Below, piece after piece: positions 52,921 through 60,969 of a DNA stretch of 64,000 nt (its first letter is position 1; each line of letters opens with the position of its first letter). A program made the position numbers and the translations under genes. Source of the DNA: an uncultured Microbacterium sp. (GTDB lineage: Bacteria; Actinomycetota; Actinomycetes; Actinomycetales; Microbacteriaceae); contig CAJYHN010000001.1 of the NCBI GenBank assembly GCA_913774665.1, positions 62,001 to 126,000 on the forward strand, in the 5' to 3' direction. The notes beneath the pieces were generated by a model. The model ran no database searches and was not told the DNA's origin. It saw only the letters and a program-made list of their open reading frames with translations.

Positions 52921-53735
52921 TTAGCCGTCTGTCTCGGGTTCGGTCTTCGGCGTGCGTTGCACGCGCCACGTCAGCGACGAGGGATCGTCGTGCGGGTAGT
53001 CCTTCTCGTACTGCTTGCGCACCTTCGTCGCGGCCTGAGAGGCGTAGTCGCGGCGCGGTGGCGGCACCACGAATGCCTGAGCGTTTGCGGGGTCCGTGGC
53101 CTCGCTCATCGGTATGCCGTATGCGTTCCGGGGCTCGTTCTGCTCGTACCAGTCGGCGAGTAGGAGCGCCTGATCACGGACGGTGTACTCCGGTTCACGG
53201 ACCGTGATCGAGCGGGTGATCCACGACGGGTGCTCGGGATCTTCGCGCAGATAGGTCGTTACTTCCGCCGCTTCTTTCCCTTGGAGGCGGCTCGGCGAGA
53301 CTCCCTGTTGGCGGGCGAGCTTGACCGCTGGCCCGCCCGGGCTTTTCCCAGGGTCGCGAGCTCCTTCGCCGCCTCGAATACGTTCAGGCCCCACATGAGC
53401 GTGGTGATGTTCATGCGGTGAGCGAACTCGAGCACGTCGACGAGCTCGACCCACGTCTCCGGGGTGACGGCCTCGCCGTTGACCTTGATGCGCTCGGCGG
53501 GGTAGCCGCGGGGCAGCGTCCACTGGTCGAAGCCCACGCGGGCGTCGCCGGGGACGTTTGGCCGCACGGGGTTCAGCGCGGTGAGCGCGGCCCAGACGGC
53601 AGGTTGCAGCTTCGTGACCTCGACGATGACCTCCACGCCGCCGACGGCAACGGGAACAGTCTCCTTGCTCGGGTCCTCGAGCTTCTGCTTCTCGGCCTCG
53701 ATGAGGGCCTTGAGGTCTTTCATGGTTTCCGCCAT
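52921..53735 (-). CDS. Tail assembly chaperone GT, -1 frameshift product
   Basis: The 271-aa fusion made when ribosomes slip back one base at 53280-53274 in the upstream chaperone gene. The zero frame to 53274 joins the -1 frame that begins EAAEVTTYLREDPEHPSWIT and runs to a stop at 52921 (ending TPKTEPETDG). The second frame has no start codon of its own. Like lambda gpGT, the extended form is expected to bind both tape measure and tail tube subunits. It lies directly upstream of the tape measure, where such pairs always lie. Confidence 0.85.
53259..53735 (-). CDS. Tail assembly chaperone G (unshifted product)
   Basis: A 158-aa protein: MAETMKDLKALIEAEKQKLE, a middle VTKLQPAVWAALTALNPVRP and VTPETWVELVDVLEFAHRMN, then an Ala/Lys/Arg-rich tail ending SKGKKRRK. 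Position between major tail protein and tape measure, size and the slippery heptamer near its end mark it as the G-type chaperone that coats the tape measure during tail assembly. The unshifted form is expected to be far more abundant than the fusion. Confidence 0.85.
   Translation of the reverse strand: MAETMKDLKALIEAEKQKLEDPSKETVPVAVGGVEVIVEVTKLQPAVWAALTALNPVRPNVPGDARVGFDQWTLPRGYPAERIKVNGEAVTPETWVELVDVLEFAHRMNITTLMWGLNVFEAAKELATLGKARAGQRSSSPANRESRRAASKGKKRRK
53274..53280 (-). promoter_or_regulatory. Programmed -1 ribosomal frameshift site GGGAAAG
   Basis: In the chaperone frame the codons are TCC AAG GGA AAG AAG CGG, so the heptamer is phased G GGA AAG. This is the same slippery heptamer used by phage lambda gpG/gpGT. 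It lies five codons before the zero-frame TAA. Confidence 0.85.
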
Positions 53736-53798
53736 TTCGTCCGCCTGAAGTGGGATGCCCTGGGCCGGGGGCGGAAGACCCGGCCCAGGGCGGTCTGG

Positions 53799-54305
53799 TT
53801 ACGCGACGAGGGTCGCCTGACGATCGGTCGGCTTCGTGAGGTACACCGTGTAGCTGGCGGTGTCGACGCCGTTTTCCGTGGGGGCGTTCGCGCGGCGGAC
53901 GCCGACGATGCCGGTGAGCACGTCGGCCTTCTGACCGGTGGCGAAGGTCGCGTCGTTGGCGACGGCGCGGCGCGTGGTGAACTGCGTCTCCGCGCCGGAC
54001 AGTGACAGAGCCAGGAGCACCTGGTCCGCCGATGTGGCGTCGGACGAGGCGACGGCGGTGAGCTCGAGCGTCTCGGTGATCTTGCCCGGGCGGGAGAGAT
54101 CCTGCAGCAGCGTGAGGCGCTTGTCCTCGGCGGTGGCCTGCGAGACGGTGTGGTTGTAGCCGTCCGACGTCAGGCCGTACGTGATGGCGGTCGCGGTGCC
54201 GCCGTTGAGGATGGCGACCGACTTCGCGTTCGACCCGGACGGGACGTTGACGACCCGCCAGCGGCCGTCGGACTGCGAAGAGGTAGGGACGTTCTCTGCG
54301 GGCAT
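53799..54305 (-). CDS. Major tail tube protein
   Basis: A 168-aa beta-rich protein: MPAENVPTSSQSDGRWRVVN, KITETLELTAVASSDATSAD and VLLALSLSGAETQFTTRRAV. It has the size and composition of actinophage major tail proteins. The ATG at 54305 has a GGAA(C)AG context. It lies downstream of a strong terminator and upstream of the tail chaperones, so tail genes may be expressed at a level separate from head genes. Confidence 0.8.
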   Translation of the reverse strand: MPAENVPTSSQSDGRWRVVNVPSGSNAKSVAILNGGTATAITYGLTSDGYNHTVSQATAEDKRLTLLQDLSRPGKITETLELTAVASSDATSADQVLLALSLSGAETQFTTRRAVANDATFATGQKADVLTGIVGVRRANAPTENGVDTASYTVYLTKPTDRQATLVA

Positions 54306-54376
54306 GGCCCTGTTCCTTTCGTTCTCCCCGGCAACCGGGGTTCGGTTGGCCCTCGGGAGACCGAGGGGGCATGAAA

Positions 54377-54401
54377 AACCCCCGACCGAGCGGCGGGGGT
54401 T
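54377..54401 (-). terminator. Rho-independent terminator between head and tail modules
   Basis: On the minus strand AACCCCCG, nine bases, CGGGGGTT followed by TTT: an 8-bp GC stem with a T-run. It is oriented to end transcripts from the head-completion genes before the major tail protein gene. Confidence 0.8.
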
Positions 54402-54419
54402 GAGAGGGTGGGTGGGAGA

Positions 54420-54830
54420 TCAGGCGGGCTCGCTGTCGAACGACAGCTCGATGACCTGGTAGGCGACCGGCGGTGTCACGCCGCGGTCCCACTGGATCGG
54501 TTCGGGGCTCGACCAGCGCAGGTTCAGGGTCTTCTCGCCGGGGACGTCGAGGGGGACGCCGATGCCGTTGACGATGAAGCGGGCCTTGAGGTCGCGCGTG
54601 ATCATCGCGACCTGGTCGTAGGAGTCGCCGACGATGTGCAGCGTGAAGCGGGGGTGCTGCGTCCGTCGCCCACCAGTGAACCGCTCTTGAGTGTCGATGC
54701 CGTCAGCCGGGTACACGGCGATGTAGGGGCGCTCGACGAGCTCCCCGGAGGCCGTGCGTGGCACCTCGCCGACAAAGGTGGGGAGCATGCCCTCGGTGCG
54801 GTCCGTCACCGCCTTGGTGTGCTGGATCAC
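54420..54830 (-). CDS. Tail terminator/completion protein (136 aa)
   Basis: A 136-aa protein in the position of the tail-terminator or neck protein between HK97 gp10-like and major tail genes: VIQHTKAVTDRTEGMLPTFV, ERPYIAVYPADGIDTQERFT, RFTLHIVGDSYDQVAMITRD and VAYQVIELSFDSEPA. The alternation of a helix and strands fits the gpU/Gp17 fold. The start is GTG at 54830, one base after the stop of the previous gene; no ATG fits better. A terminator follows 19 nt later. Confidence 0.7.
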   Translation of the reverse strand: MIQHTKAVTDRTEGMLPTFVGEVPRTASGELVERPYIAVYPADGIDTQERFTGGRRTQHPRFTLHIVGDSYDQVAMITRDLKARFIVNGIGVPLDVPGEKTLNLRWSSPEPIQWDRGVTPPVAYQVIELSFDSEPA

Positions 54831-54831
54831 G

Positions 54832-55242
54832 TCAAAGCCCGTTCTCGCTGAGGGTGTCGTCGACGGCGGTTTCGATGCCGTGGACGTAGTCGGCTTGCTC
54901 CTCTTCGAGGGACGCGAGACCGTACCCGCGGGGGGCGACGGTCGGCGTTCCGAACTCGGAGATGTTGTCCAGGCGTCCCTGGGTCTTGTTCGGGTCGGGC
55001 CCGATCTCCGCCTCGACGACGTCGACGCCGAAAACTCTGTTCGTGTCGACGTCGTAGGAGACCGCGCGCGGGAGGTGCTTGAGGGATCCGCCGCCGGCGA
55101 GCTTCGCCTTCCACCGGTCTTTGATCTTCCGGGCCGTGACCTCGGTCGCCTTGCGGACGTTCGTGCGGACGCCGCGGCCGGCGTTCTCGAGGTCGGCGGC
55201 GAGGCGATTGAGCTCGCTGAAGTCAAAGTCGAGCTCGGCCAC
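54832..55242 (-). CDS. HK97 gp10-like head-tail joining protein
   Basis: A 136-aa protein: DFSELNRLAADLENAGRGVR, KATEVTARKIKDRWKAKLAG, RLDNISEFGTPTVAPRGYGL and DYVHGIETAVDDTL, matching HK97 gp10-like neck proteins (N-terminal helix, EFGT motif, C-terminal helix). It probably completes the neck. It lies in the usual place before the tail completion protein. Confidence 0.8.
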   Translation of the reverse strand: MAELDFDFSELNRLAADLENAGRGVRTNVRKATEVTARKIKDRWKAKLAGGGSLKHLPRAVSYDVDTNRVFGVDVVEAEIGPDPNKTQGRLDNISEFGTPTVAPRGYGLASLEEEQADYVHGIETAVDDTLSENGL

Positions 55243-55250
55243 GGTTTCTC

Positions 55251-55649
55251 CTAGCTGATGCGCTTGACCTGGAAACGGCGGGCGGTCGCGTGCGACTTCG
55301 TGAAGGGCGCGGTGATGCGCATCCGGGCGCCGACCATGTCGGGGTCGTCACGGCACGCGAGGCACACGACGATGTCGTTCGTGAGGATCCCCGTGTGCTC
55401 GTATGCGGTGTGGAAGGTGAGCCCCGTCTCGGCGACCTGCTGCGCGGGCAGCTCGACGTCCGCCGTCTGCGCGTTGCCGGTCTGCACCTTGCCGCGGATC
55501 TCGGCGTAGACGGTGGCGAGCTCGTCAACCTGCTTGTAGGTGACGGGGTCGATCTCTTTCGCACCGGTCGCCCGGTACACGGCGAAGCGGTCGGTGTGCG
55601 CGCTCGCGACCTTGGCGCGGGCGGCTGCGAGCCGTGCGTGCGAGATCAT
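55251..55649 (-). CDS. Head-closure/neck protein (132 aa)
   Basis: A 132-aa protein resembling small actinophage neck proteins: LAAARAKVASAHTDRFAVYR, VYAEIRGKVQTGNAQTADVE, TGILTNDIVVCLACRDDPDM and ITAPFTKSHATARRFQVKRI. Size and position match head-closure proteins. The ATG at 55649 overlaps the connector gene stop by 4 nt. Confidence 0.7.
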   Translation of the reverse strand: MISHARLAAARAKVASAHTDRFAVYRATGAKEIDPVTYKQVDELATVYAEIRGKVQTGNAQTADVELPAQQVAETGLTFHTAYEHTGILTNDIVVCLACRDDPDMVGARMRITAPFTKSHATARRFQVKRIS

Positions 55650-56038
55650 CGCGTGGTGAGCGGGATCGAGTAGAACCCGCCGGTCTCGGAGAAGCGCGGC
55701 ATGAGGCCTGCCTTCTCGGCGGCGGAGACGTAGAGCTGCCCCGATGCGATCGAGGAGTCCACCTCTTCGTTGAAGTCGTCGCCGCTCCACTTTCGGCGGG
55801 CGTCGGCGTTGCGGACCTTCCGCTCGACCATCGCCACGACGACGTCGCGCACGTCCTCGGTCGCGAGGTACTGCTCGTGGGTGGTCGCGAGGGCGTTGCG
55901 CTGGGCGATCCCCGGGACGACCCGGTTGAGCTCGCGCCACGCGCGCGCCAGCCAGTCGGGGACCACCCGCTTCTCGTCCTCGGTCAGGGGACGCTCGATG
56001 GTTCCCACGACGTGCGCGAGCGTTGCCGGGTTCTCCAT
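55646..56038 (-). CDS. Head-tail connector (Gp15/Gp19-like)
   Basis: A 130-aa mostly helical protein: VVPDWLARAWRELNRVVPGI, EDVRDVVVAMVERKVRNADA and SAAEKAGLMPRFSETGGFYS. The helical pattern and location after the capsid genes match head-tail adaptors. Translation couples directly to the head-closure gene. Confidence 0.75.
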   Translation of the reverse strand: MENPATLAHVVGTIERPLTEDEKRVVPDWLARAWRELNRVVPGIAQRNALATTHEQYLATEDVRDVVVAMVERKVRNADARRKWSGDDFNEEVDSSIASGQLYVSAAEKAGLMPRFSETGGFYSIPLTTR

Positions 56039-56060
56039 GAGCGTCCCCTTTCCTCGGGTC

Positions 56061-56459
56061 TTACTCGGCGTCGACGAGCGCGGACTCGCCGGTGTCGATG
56101 TTGCGGCGCACGCGCACCACGGTGCCGTCGGGCTTCGTGGCGTTGTACTCCTCGAACCGGTGCTTGGTCTTGGTCGACTTCGCGGCGGCGGGCTTGTCGA
56201 CCTTGATGGCGCCGTTCACGGTGCCCTCCGCGATGGCCTGGGCCGACGGGTTGGGCGTGACGGTCGTCGCGATCTCGGTGGGGTCGGTCGTGTCGGCCGG
56301 GGCGTCCCCGGGAGCGACCGTGGAGGGCTCGGTGACGTTGTCGTCGAGCCGGGTCTCCGTGGGCGTGCCCGACTCCGCCGCGGTCGCGCCGTCAGCGGGC
56401 GTCTCCGTGGCGGGTTCGGCCGGGGTGTTCGCCGCCGGAGCGGCCTTGCGAGCGGTCAT
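56061..56459 (-). CDS. Low-complexity phage protein following the capsid (132 aa)
   Basis: A 132-aa protein with a long Ala/Thr/Pro/Glu-rich disordered N-terminus (AANTPAEPATETPADGATAA) and a short ordered C-terminus (HRFEEYNATKPDGTVVRVRR, NIDTGESALVDAE). It sits between capsid and connector genes where actinophages often encode a decoration or head-fibre protein. The function is not determinable by sequence. Confidence 0.6.
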   Translation of the reverse strand: MTARKAAPAANTPAEPATETPADGATAAESGTPTETRLDDNVTEPSTVAPGDAPADTTDPTEIATTVTPNPSAQAIAEGTVNGAIKVDKPAAAKSTKTKHRFEEYNATKPDGTVVRVRRNIDTGESALVDAE

Positions 56460-56477
56460 GTGCGTGATCCCTTCTGA

Positions 56478-57434
56478 TCAGCCGTTGAGAACGCCGGTGA
56501 GGCGGGCCGCGGCCTTGCCGCCAAAGACCGCCATGCCGCAGTAGAACTCGATGCGGGTGCGGTAGACGGGCTGCGACTGCAGCTGGCCGAGGTCGTCGAC
56601 CTGGATGCCGCCGTTGGTGAGGCCGGTGACGCCGCGGTCGGTCTCGTCGTCGCCGAACTTCACCGCGTAGATCGAGGAGGCGAGGCTCGAGGAGCCCTGC
56701 GTCTCGTTCTGCGGGAGGATCGCCGCGCCGGCGGGGTTGTTGCCCGGGTCGAGAACGGGGATGCCGTTCCAGGTGAGGATGCGCTTGCCGGTCGTGTCCT
56801 CGCGGACGGTCTCGGCGCCGCCGATGCGACGTCCGGCGGAGCGGATCTTCGCGACGAGCGACGAGTTCGCGTAGATCGCGCCGTTGCTGCCGTCGATGCC
56901 CGGGACGAGGCCGAGCAGCGCGTCCAGCTGGTCGAAGAACGCGTGCGTGTCGGTCGTGCCGTTGCCGACGACGGGGATGCCGTTCGTGCCACCGGCGATG
57001 ACCTGACCGCCGATGAGGCGCTTCTTGAGGCCGTCGAACGCCTTGGTGTCCACGGTCACGTCTCCGTTGAAGAACGTGTCCTGGAACTTGTACGACGCGG
57101 CCTTGACCTTGAGCGCCGTCTGGGTGGCGCGCTGGTCGTTGAGGTTGCCGCGAGTCTGGACGAGGAAGCGGTCCACGTCGGCGTCGCCACCGAGGATCGA
57201 CAGCGTCTCGGTGCGCTGGTTCACCGCACCGGTCGACTCGACGTAGGCCTCGTTGACGGCACGGAACGCGACGCCAGGGAGGGTGGCCTCCTCGTTGTAC
57301 GCGTACGCGTTGCCCTCGATCGGCAGGAGCGGGAGACGGTCGAGGACAGGCGACACCTGCACGAAGGTCTCGATGACGCCGCGCTGCAGGTCGGTGGTCG
57401 ACAGCAGAGCGGCCTGGGGAAGGGTGACAGCCAT
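56478..57434 (-). CDS. Major capsid protein (HK97 fold)
   Basis: A 318-aa capsid protein. Landmarks: MAVTLPQAALLSTTDLQRGV, VSPVLDRLPLLPIEGNAYAY, VDRFLVQTRGNLNDQRATQT, HAFFDQLDALLGLVPGIDGS, AIYANSSLVAKIRSAGRRIG, RILTWNGIPVLDPGNN and the late VYRTRIEFYCGMAVFGGKAA. The pattern matches HK97-type shells of Microbacterium and Gordonia-like phages. The separate scaffold gene lies directly upstream, so no fused delta domain is needed. Confidence 0.88.
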   Translation of the reverse strand: MAVTLPQAALLSTTDLQRGVIETFVQVSPVLDRLPLLPIEGNAYAYNEEATLPGVAFRAVNEAYVESTGAVNQRTETLSILGGDADVDRFLVQTRGNLNDQRATQTALKVKAASYKFQDTFFNGDVTVDTKAFDGLKKRLIGGQVIAGGTNGIPVVGNGTTDTHAFFDQLDALLGLVPGIDGSNGAIYANSSLVAKIRSAGRRIGGAETVREDTTGKRILTWNGIPVLDPGNNPAGAAILPQNETQGSSSLASSIYAVKFGDDETDRGVTGLTNGGIQVDDLGQLQSQPVYRTRIEFYCGMAVFGGKAAARLTGVLNG

Positions 57435-57486
57435 CGGCTATGTCCTCTCAGGTTCGGCTCGACCGCAGCACGGCTCGAGCACGGGG

Positions 57487-58092
57487 TTACTTGGATGTGG
57501 TCGACGCGTACGCGGCCCGCATGCGGTCCGTGCCGGCGCCGACCTCCGCCTTGGCGGCGGAGCCTGTACCGCCGATGCCCGCGGCGCGGTGATCAGCGGT
57601 GGTGTCTGTGGGCTTGAGGAGATGGGGGTTCTCCCTGGCGAGGTCGTCGAGGAGCTTCTTGACCGCGCCCTGGTCGGCGTCGCCGTCGTCCGAGACGGTG
57701 ACCTTCGCAAGCTCCTTCGCATCGACGAGCGCGAGGGCCTGGGCGGGCTTGATGAAGCCGAGCTCCGCCGCCTGCGCGCGCACTTCGGCGCTGCGGGCCC
57801 GGGCGTTCGACTTCTCGGTGTTCTCGGCGTTGGCGGCGTCGAGCGCGTCCTTGATGCGCTTCTCGACGTCCTTGGCGTCCGGGCTGCCGGGGGCGTCCTT
57901 GAGCGCCTTGATCTCGGCGGGGGTGAGGCCGAGGTCCGTGAATGCGCGCAGGTCGCCCTGGGCCTTGTCGATGACGGTCTGGCGGGCCTTGAGCCGCTCG
58001 GTCTCGAGCGGGAGGCCTTCGATCCAGGAGGCGAGCTTGTCGCGGTCGCCGCCGAATGCCTGCACGTCGTCGTCGCTGATTTCGATTTCCAT
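57487..58092 (-). CDS. Capsid scaffolding protein
   Basis: A 201-aa acidic, strongly helical protein: DKLASWIEGLPLETERLKAR, DLGLTPAEIKALKDAPGSPD, KDVEKRIKDALDAANAENTE, ending in a polar tail. Coiled-coil character, size and the position just before the capsid gene identify it as the scaffold. Two short hairpins precede it. Confidence 0.8.
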   Translation of the reverse strand: MEIEISDDDVQAFGGDRDKLASWIEGLPLETERLKARQTVIDKAQGDLRAFTDLGLTPAEIKALKDAPGSPDAKDVEKRIKDALDAANAENTEKSNARARSAEVRAQAAELGFIKPAQALALVDAKELAKVTVSDDGDADQGAVKKLLDDLARENPHLLKPTDTTADHRAAGIGGTGSAAKAEVGAGTDRMRAAYASTTSK

Positions 58093-58118
58093 CGGGGTAT
58101 CTCCTTGCGAGATGTCGT

Positions 58119-58160
58119 GGCACGTTGCGTGCCGGTGATCCCGTGCCGTTGCGGCACGGG
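58119..58160 (-). repeat. Two hairpins with CAA/TTG loops between MuF and scaffold genes
   Basis: GGCACG-TTG-CGTGCC (58119-58133) and CCCGTGCCG-TTG-CGGCACGGG (58140-58160) are two adjacent perfect hairpins with the same 3-nt loop and related stems. No T-run follows. They could moderate the MuF/scaffold ratio or protect mRNA 3' ends. Confidence 0.5.
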
Positions 58161-58163
58161 GGC

Positions 58164-59468
58164 TCAGACGAGCGCGTTGTAACGCGCCCAGAGCAGCTCG
58201 GCGAGGCGCTTCTCCTGGTCGGTGCCGTTGCGGCGAACCCGGTCGATGCGTCGGATGAACCCGGCGCGGAGAATGTCGGCGTCCTCGTCGCTGATCGAGG
58301 TGAAGACCTGCCCGCGGTCGGCGGAGTTGCCGCCGATGGTGCGCGCGCGGCGCAGGAGGAGTGCCTGTTCGGCTCGGTAGTAGTCGTCGTAGATGCGCCG
58401 CTCACCGGCGGTCATCGTGGACCGGTTGAGGGGGTCGCGCTGGCCGCTCACGAGAGCGTCAAACTCGGCGGCACGGCGGGTGGTGACGCGTTCCGCGCCC
58501 ACCAGGTACGTGCCGCGGCCACGCCCGCGCGCGATCGTCGCGGCGTTCGTCGACGCGTTGCCTCGGATGTTGCCGCCCGCGACCTGCGGTCCGGTGACGT
58601 ATCCCTCACGGGCGAGCATCTCGATTGCCTGCTGGCGGGTGCCGGCTTCGCGGTACACGTCGTCGACGGTCATCCGGGAGGGCGTGCCGAACTTTCGAGC
58701 CTGCTTCGCTGTGGACAGCCCCCGCGACCGGGTGTTCACGACGCGGTAGATGTCGCCGCCGTCGCGGATGGCCTGCGCATCGCTCTTTCCGAACAGGCGG
58801 TCCTGCATCTTCGGGTCGAGCGAGCGGAAGTAGGCGTAGGGGTCGATGGTCAGATCCCCCGCAGCGGCCTCCTGCGCGGGAATGTGCCGGCAGTCGCAAT
58901 GCGGGTGAGAGGGGAACCCCTCGTTCCAGCGGAACCACTTCCCGGCAAGAGTGACGCAGAACTTGCAGGACGGCGGGTTCAGCATCCGTACCCACCCCTG
59001 CACCGCGGGCCGCACGGCGATCGACGCGGACACAGCCTGTCGGTCGGCCTCTCGGGTCGCGTCGAGCACTGCTCCGCCGAGCCAGGTGCGCGCGCTCTGC
59101 AGTGCGGCCGATGCGGCGATACCCTGACCGACGAGAGTCTTCGCGCGGTACACGGCCCCATCGAGGAGCGTTGCCAGCGGGCGTCCATCCTTCGTCGTGC
59201 CGACGAATGCGCGTGCATTGACTCGCGCCTCGGGTGGTGCTTCGACGCCGGTCTCGTCGAGGACCGATGCGGTGTACGCGATCCCCGAGAGGGCGGCGGC
59301 GAGTTGCCCCGCCGACGCCGCCTCGTAGACGTGAGGAGAGATGGCCGACCACGACGTGTCGAAGTCGTCGGTCATCCCCGACCACAGGCGATCAACCGTG
59401 CGCGCCGTGCCGACCGAGATGGCCTGCTGATCCTGGTAGTGGCTAATCGCCGCCTGCGGGAGGACCAT
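58164..59468 (-). CDS. MuF-like minor capsid protein (VG15 type)
   Basis: A 434-aa minor head protein. The central cysteine/histidine cluster NPPSCKFCVTLAGKWFRWNE and GFPSHPHCDCRHIP is the hallmark of the actinophage VG15/MuF class. The C-terminal half (QARKFGTPSRMTVDDVYREA, GTYLVGAERVTTRR, DADILRAGFIRRIDRVRRNG) is basic and helical. MuF proteins bind the portal and are injected or help head assembly. The ATG at 59468 lies inside the 3' end of the portal gene (26-nt overlap). Confidence 0.85.
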   Translation of the reverse strand: MVLPQAAISHYQDQQAISVGTARTVDRLWSGMTDDFDTSWSAISPHVYEAASAGQLAAALSGIAYTASVLDETGVEAPPEARVNARAFVGTTKDGRPLATLLDGAVYRAKTLVGQGIAASAALQSARTWLGGAVLDATREADRQAVSASIAVRPAVQGWVRMLNPPSCKFCVTLAGKWFRWNEGFPSHPHCDCRHIPAQEAAAGDLTIDPYAYFRSLDPKMQDRLFGKSDAQAIRDGGDIYRVVNTRSRGLSTAKQARKFGTPSRMTVDDVYREAGTRQQAIEMLAREGYVTGPQVAGGNIRGNASTNAATIARGRGRGTYLVGAERVTTRRAAEFDALVSGQRDPLNRSTMTAGERRIYDDYYRAEQALLLRRARTIGGNSADRGQVFTSISDEDADILRAGFIRRIDRVRRNGTDQEKRLAELLWARYNALV

Positions 59469-60960
59469 TCACGACCTCCGTCTGATCGACGACCGGGCGT
59501 GCCGGAGGCGTCGTGTCCTGCAACGCGCGGCCCGCGCGGGCGAGTTGGTTATCCCAGATCTCGTCGTCGGCGTGCTCGATCCAGGTCTCGACCTTCTGCT
59601 TCGTCGCTCCCGGCAACATCTGCCAGGCATCCCGCTTCGGGAAGCCCGACGCGATGAGCTTGGTGATGCCGTCGACGATCTGCGCGAACGACTTCGCTTC
59701 GGCGTCGGCGTAATTCATCTCGGCGTCGGGGAAGTCGCTGTCCACGCCGATGCACTTCGCGCCGCGGCGGAAGATGCCCTCGTTGCCCTCGGCACCGATG
59801 AGCTGTATCTCTTTCACCAGCGCTGCGAGCGTGGATTCCGCGCCAGCGAGCGCGTCGCCGGACAGGTTCGACATGCGCGAGAGGAGGTACTGCGGCGGGA
59901 TCTGGCCCGTCGCGAAGAACTGGGTCAGGAACTCTCCGAGCACCTCGATGTAGTTCTTGAGGTTCGACTCGGCGAGGTCGAAGACTTTCGTGTCACCGCC
60001 CGGGAACGCGAGCAGACGGTCCACGCCCACCCGGCCCGGTGAGGTGAGGACCGGGATGGGATTCCCGTTCGCGTCGGTCTGCAGCGACCCGTCGCCGTTC
60101 TTGCGGAACGTCGGGTTGCCGTCCTTGTCGCGGACGATCGGGTCGAAGCCGACGACGATCCGCTGCCGGAACGCCGAGAACTGCATCGCGAGGAGGGTGT
60201 TGAAGCGGATCGTGTTGATGGCGTCCTGCTGCGGGATGAGCGGGTCCATCGGCGATCGAACCTGCCCGCGGCTGTCGGGTCGGTAGTCGAACGTCTGGAA
60301 GGGGTTCTCCCCCATCGGGTGAGTGCCCGTGGTGACAACCTCGAAGTTGGCATCCCCTGTACGCCCGCCGCGCTCAAGGCGGATCATGCCCTCGTCGTCG
60401 TACACGACCGCGATCGTCCGCACCGTGCCCGATAGACCGAAGGGCAGGATCAGCTGCCCGGTCGCGGCGCTGTAGTCGTTGACCGTCCAGACCTTCACCG
60501 ACCAGTCGTGAGTGAACGGGTCATCCTCGGACGGGTGCAGGTAGACGAGCTCGTTCGACTCGGGCCGGACGATCGGCTTAGACCGGTCGGCGAGGTTGGG
60601 CCAGACGGACATGATGCCGCGACCGTGCTTCATCATGTCCTGGTACGGGTTCTGCTGACGCGCGTCGAGCTTGTTGCGCTGCCACACGTCGCGCCACAGC
60701 GTCTTGTCCAGGTCGTCGCTCTTGTGCGTCGCGAACGACTCCCCGCGAAGGCGCTGCACCGGTGCTCCCACCGCCAGCGCGATCCAGTTGGCGACGGCCT
60801 GCTTGCGCAGATCCTCGTACTCCTGGTTCACGCCGACGGGGGCGAACGGGAGGTCGTGCTCGCCGCGGTCGTACCGCTCCCGCTTCTCGATCTGGGGCCG
60901 GCTCTTGGTGAGCTCATCCAGAGCGATACGGATGCGCTGGCGGGCAACGTTGACGTCCAT
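59443..60960 (-). CDS. Portal protein (SPP1 Gp6-like)
   Basis: A 505-aa portal subunit. Landmarks: RYDRGEHDLPFAPVGVNQEY, AVANWIALAVGAPVQRLRGE, WQRNKLDARQQNPYQDMMKH, QQDAINTIRFNTLLAMQFSA, FDPIVRDKDGNPTFRKNGDG, FATGQIPPQYLLSRMSNLSG and DAEAKSFAQIVDGITKLIAS. The pattern and length match the SPP1-type portal family in actinophages. It starts 9 nt after the terminase large subunit. Confidence 0.9.
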   Translation of the reverse strand: MDVNVARQRIRIALDELTKSRPQIEKRERYDRGEHDLPFAPVGVNQEYEDLRKQAVANWIALAVGAPVQRLRGESFATHKSDDLDKTLWRDVWQRNKLDARQQNPYQDMMKHGRGIMSVWPNLADRSKPIVRPESNELVYLHPSEDDPFTHDWSVKVWTVNDYSAATGQLILPFGLSGTVRTIAVVYDDEGMIRLERGGRTGDANFEVVTTGTHPMGENPFQTFDYRPDSRGQVRSPMDPLIPQQDAINTIRFNTLLAMQFSAFRQRIVVGFDPIVRDKDGNPTFRKNGDGSLQTDANGNPIPVLTSPGRVGVDRLLAFPGGDTKVFDLAESNLKNYIEVLGEFLTQFFATGQIPPQYLLSRMSNLSGDALAGAESTLAALVKEIQLIGAEGNEGIFRRGAKCIGVDSDFPDAEMNYADAEAKSFAQIVDGITKLIASGFPKRDAWQMLPGATKQKVETWIEHADDEIWDNQLARAGRALQDTTPPARPVVDQTEVVNGPPAGGD

Positions 60961-60969
60961 TCGTTCCCC

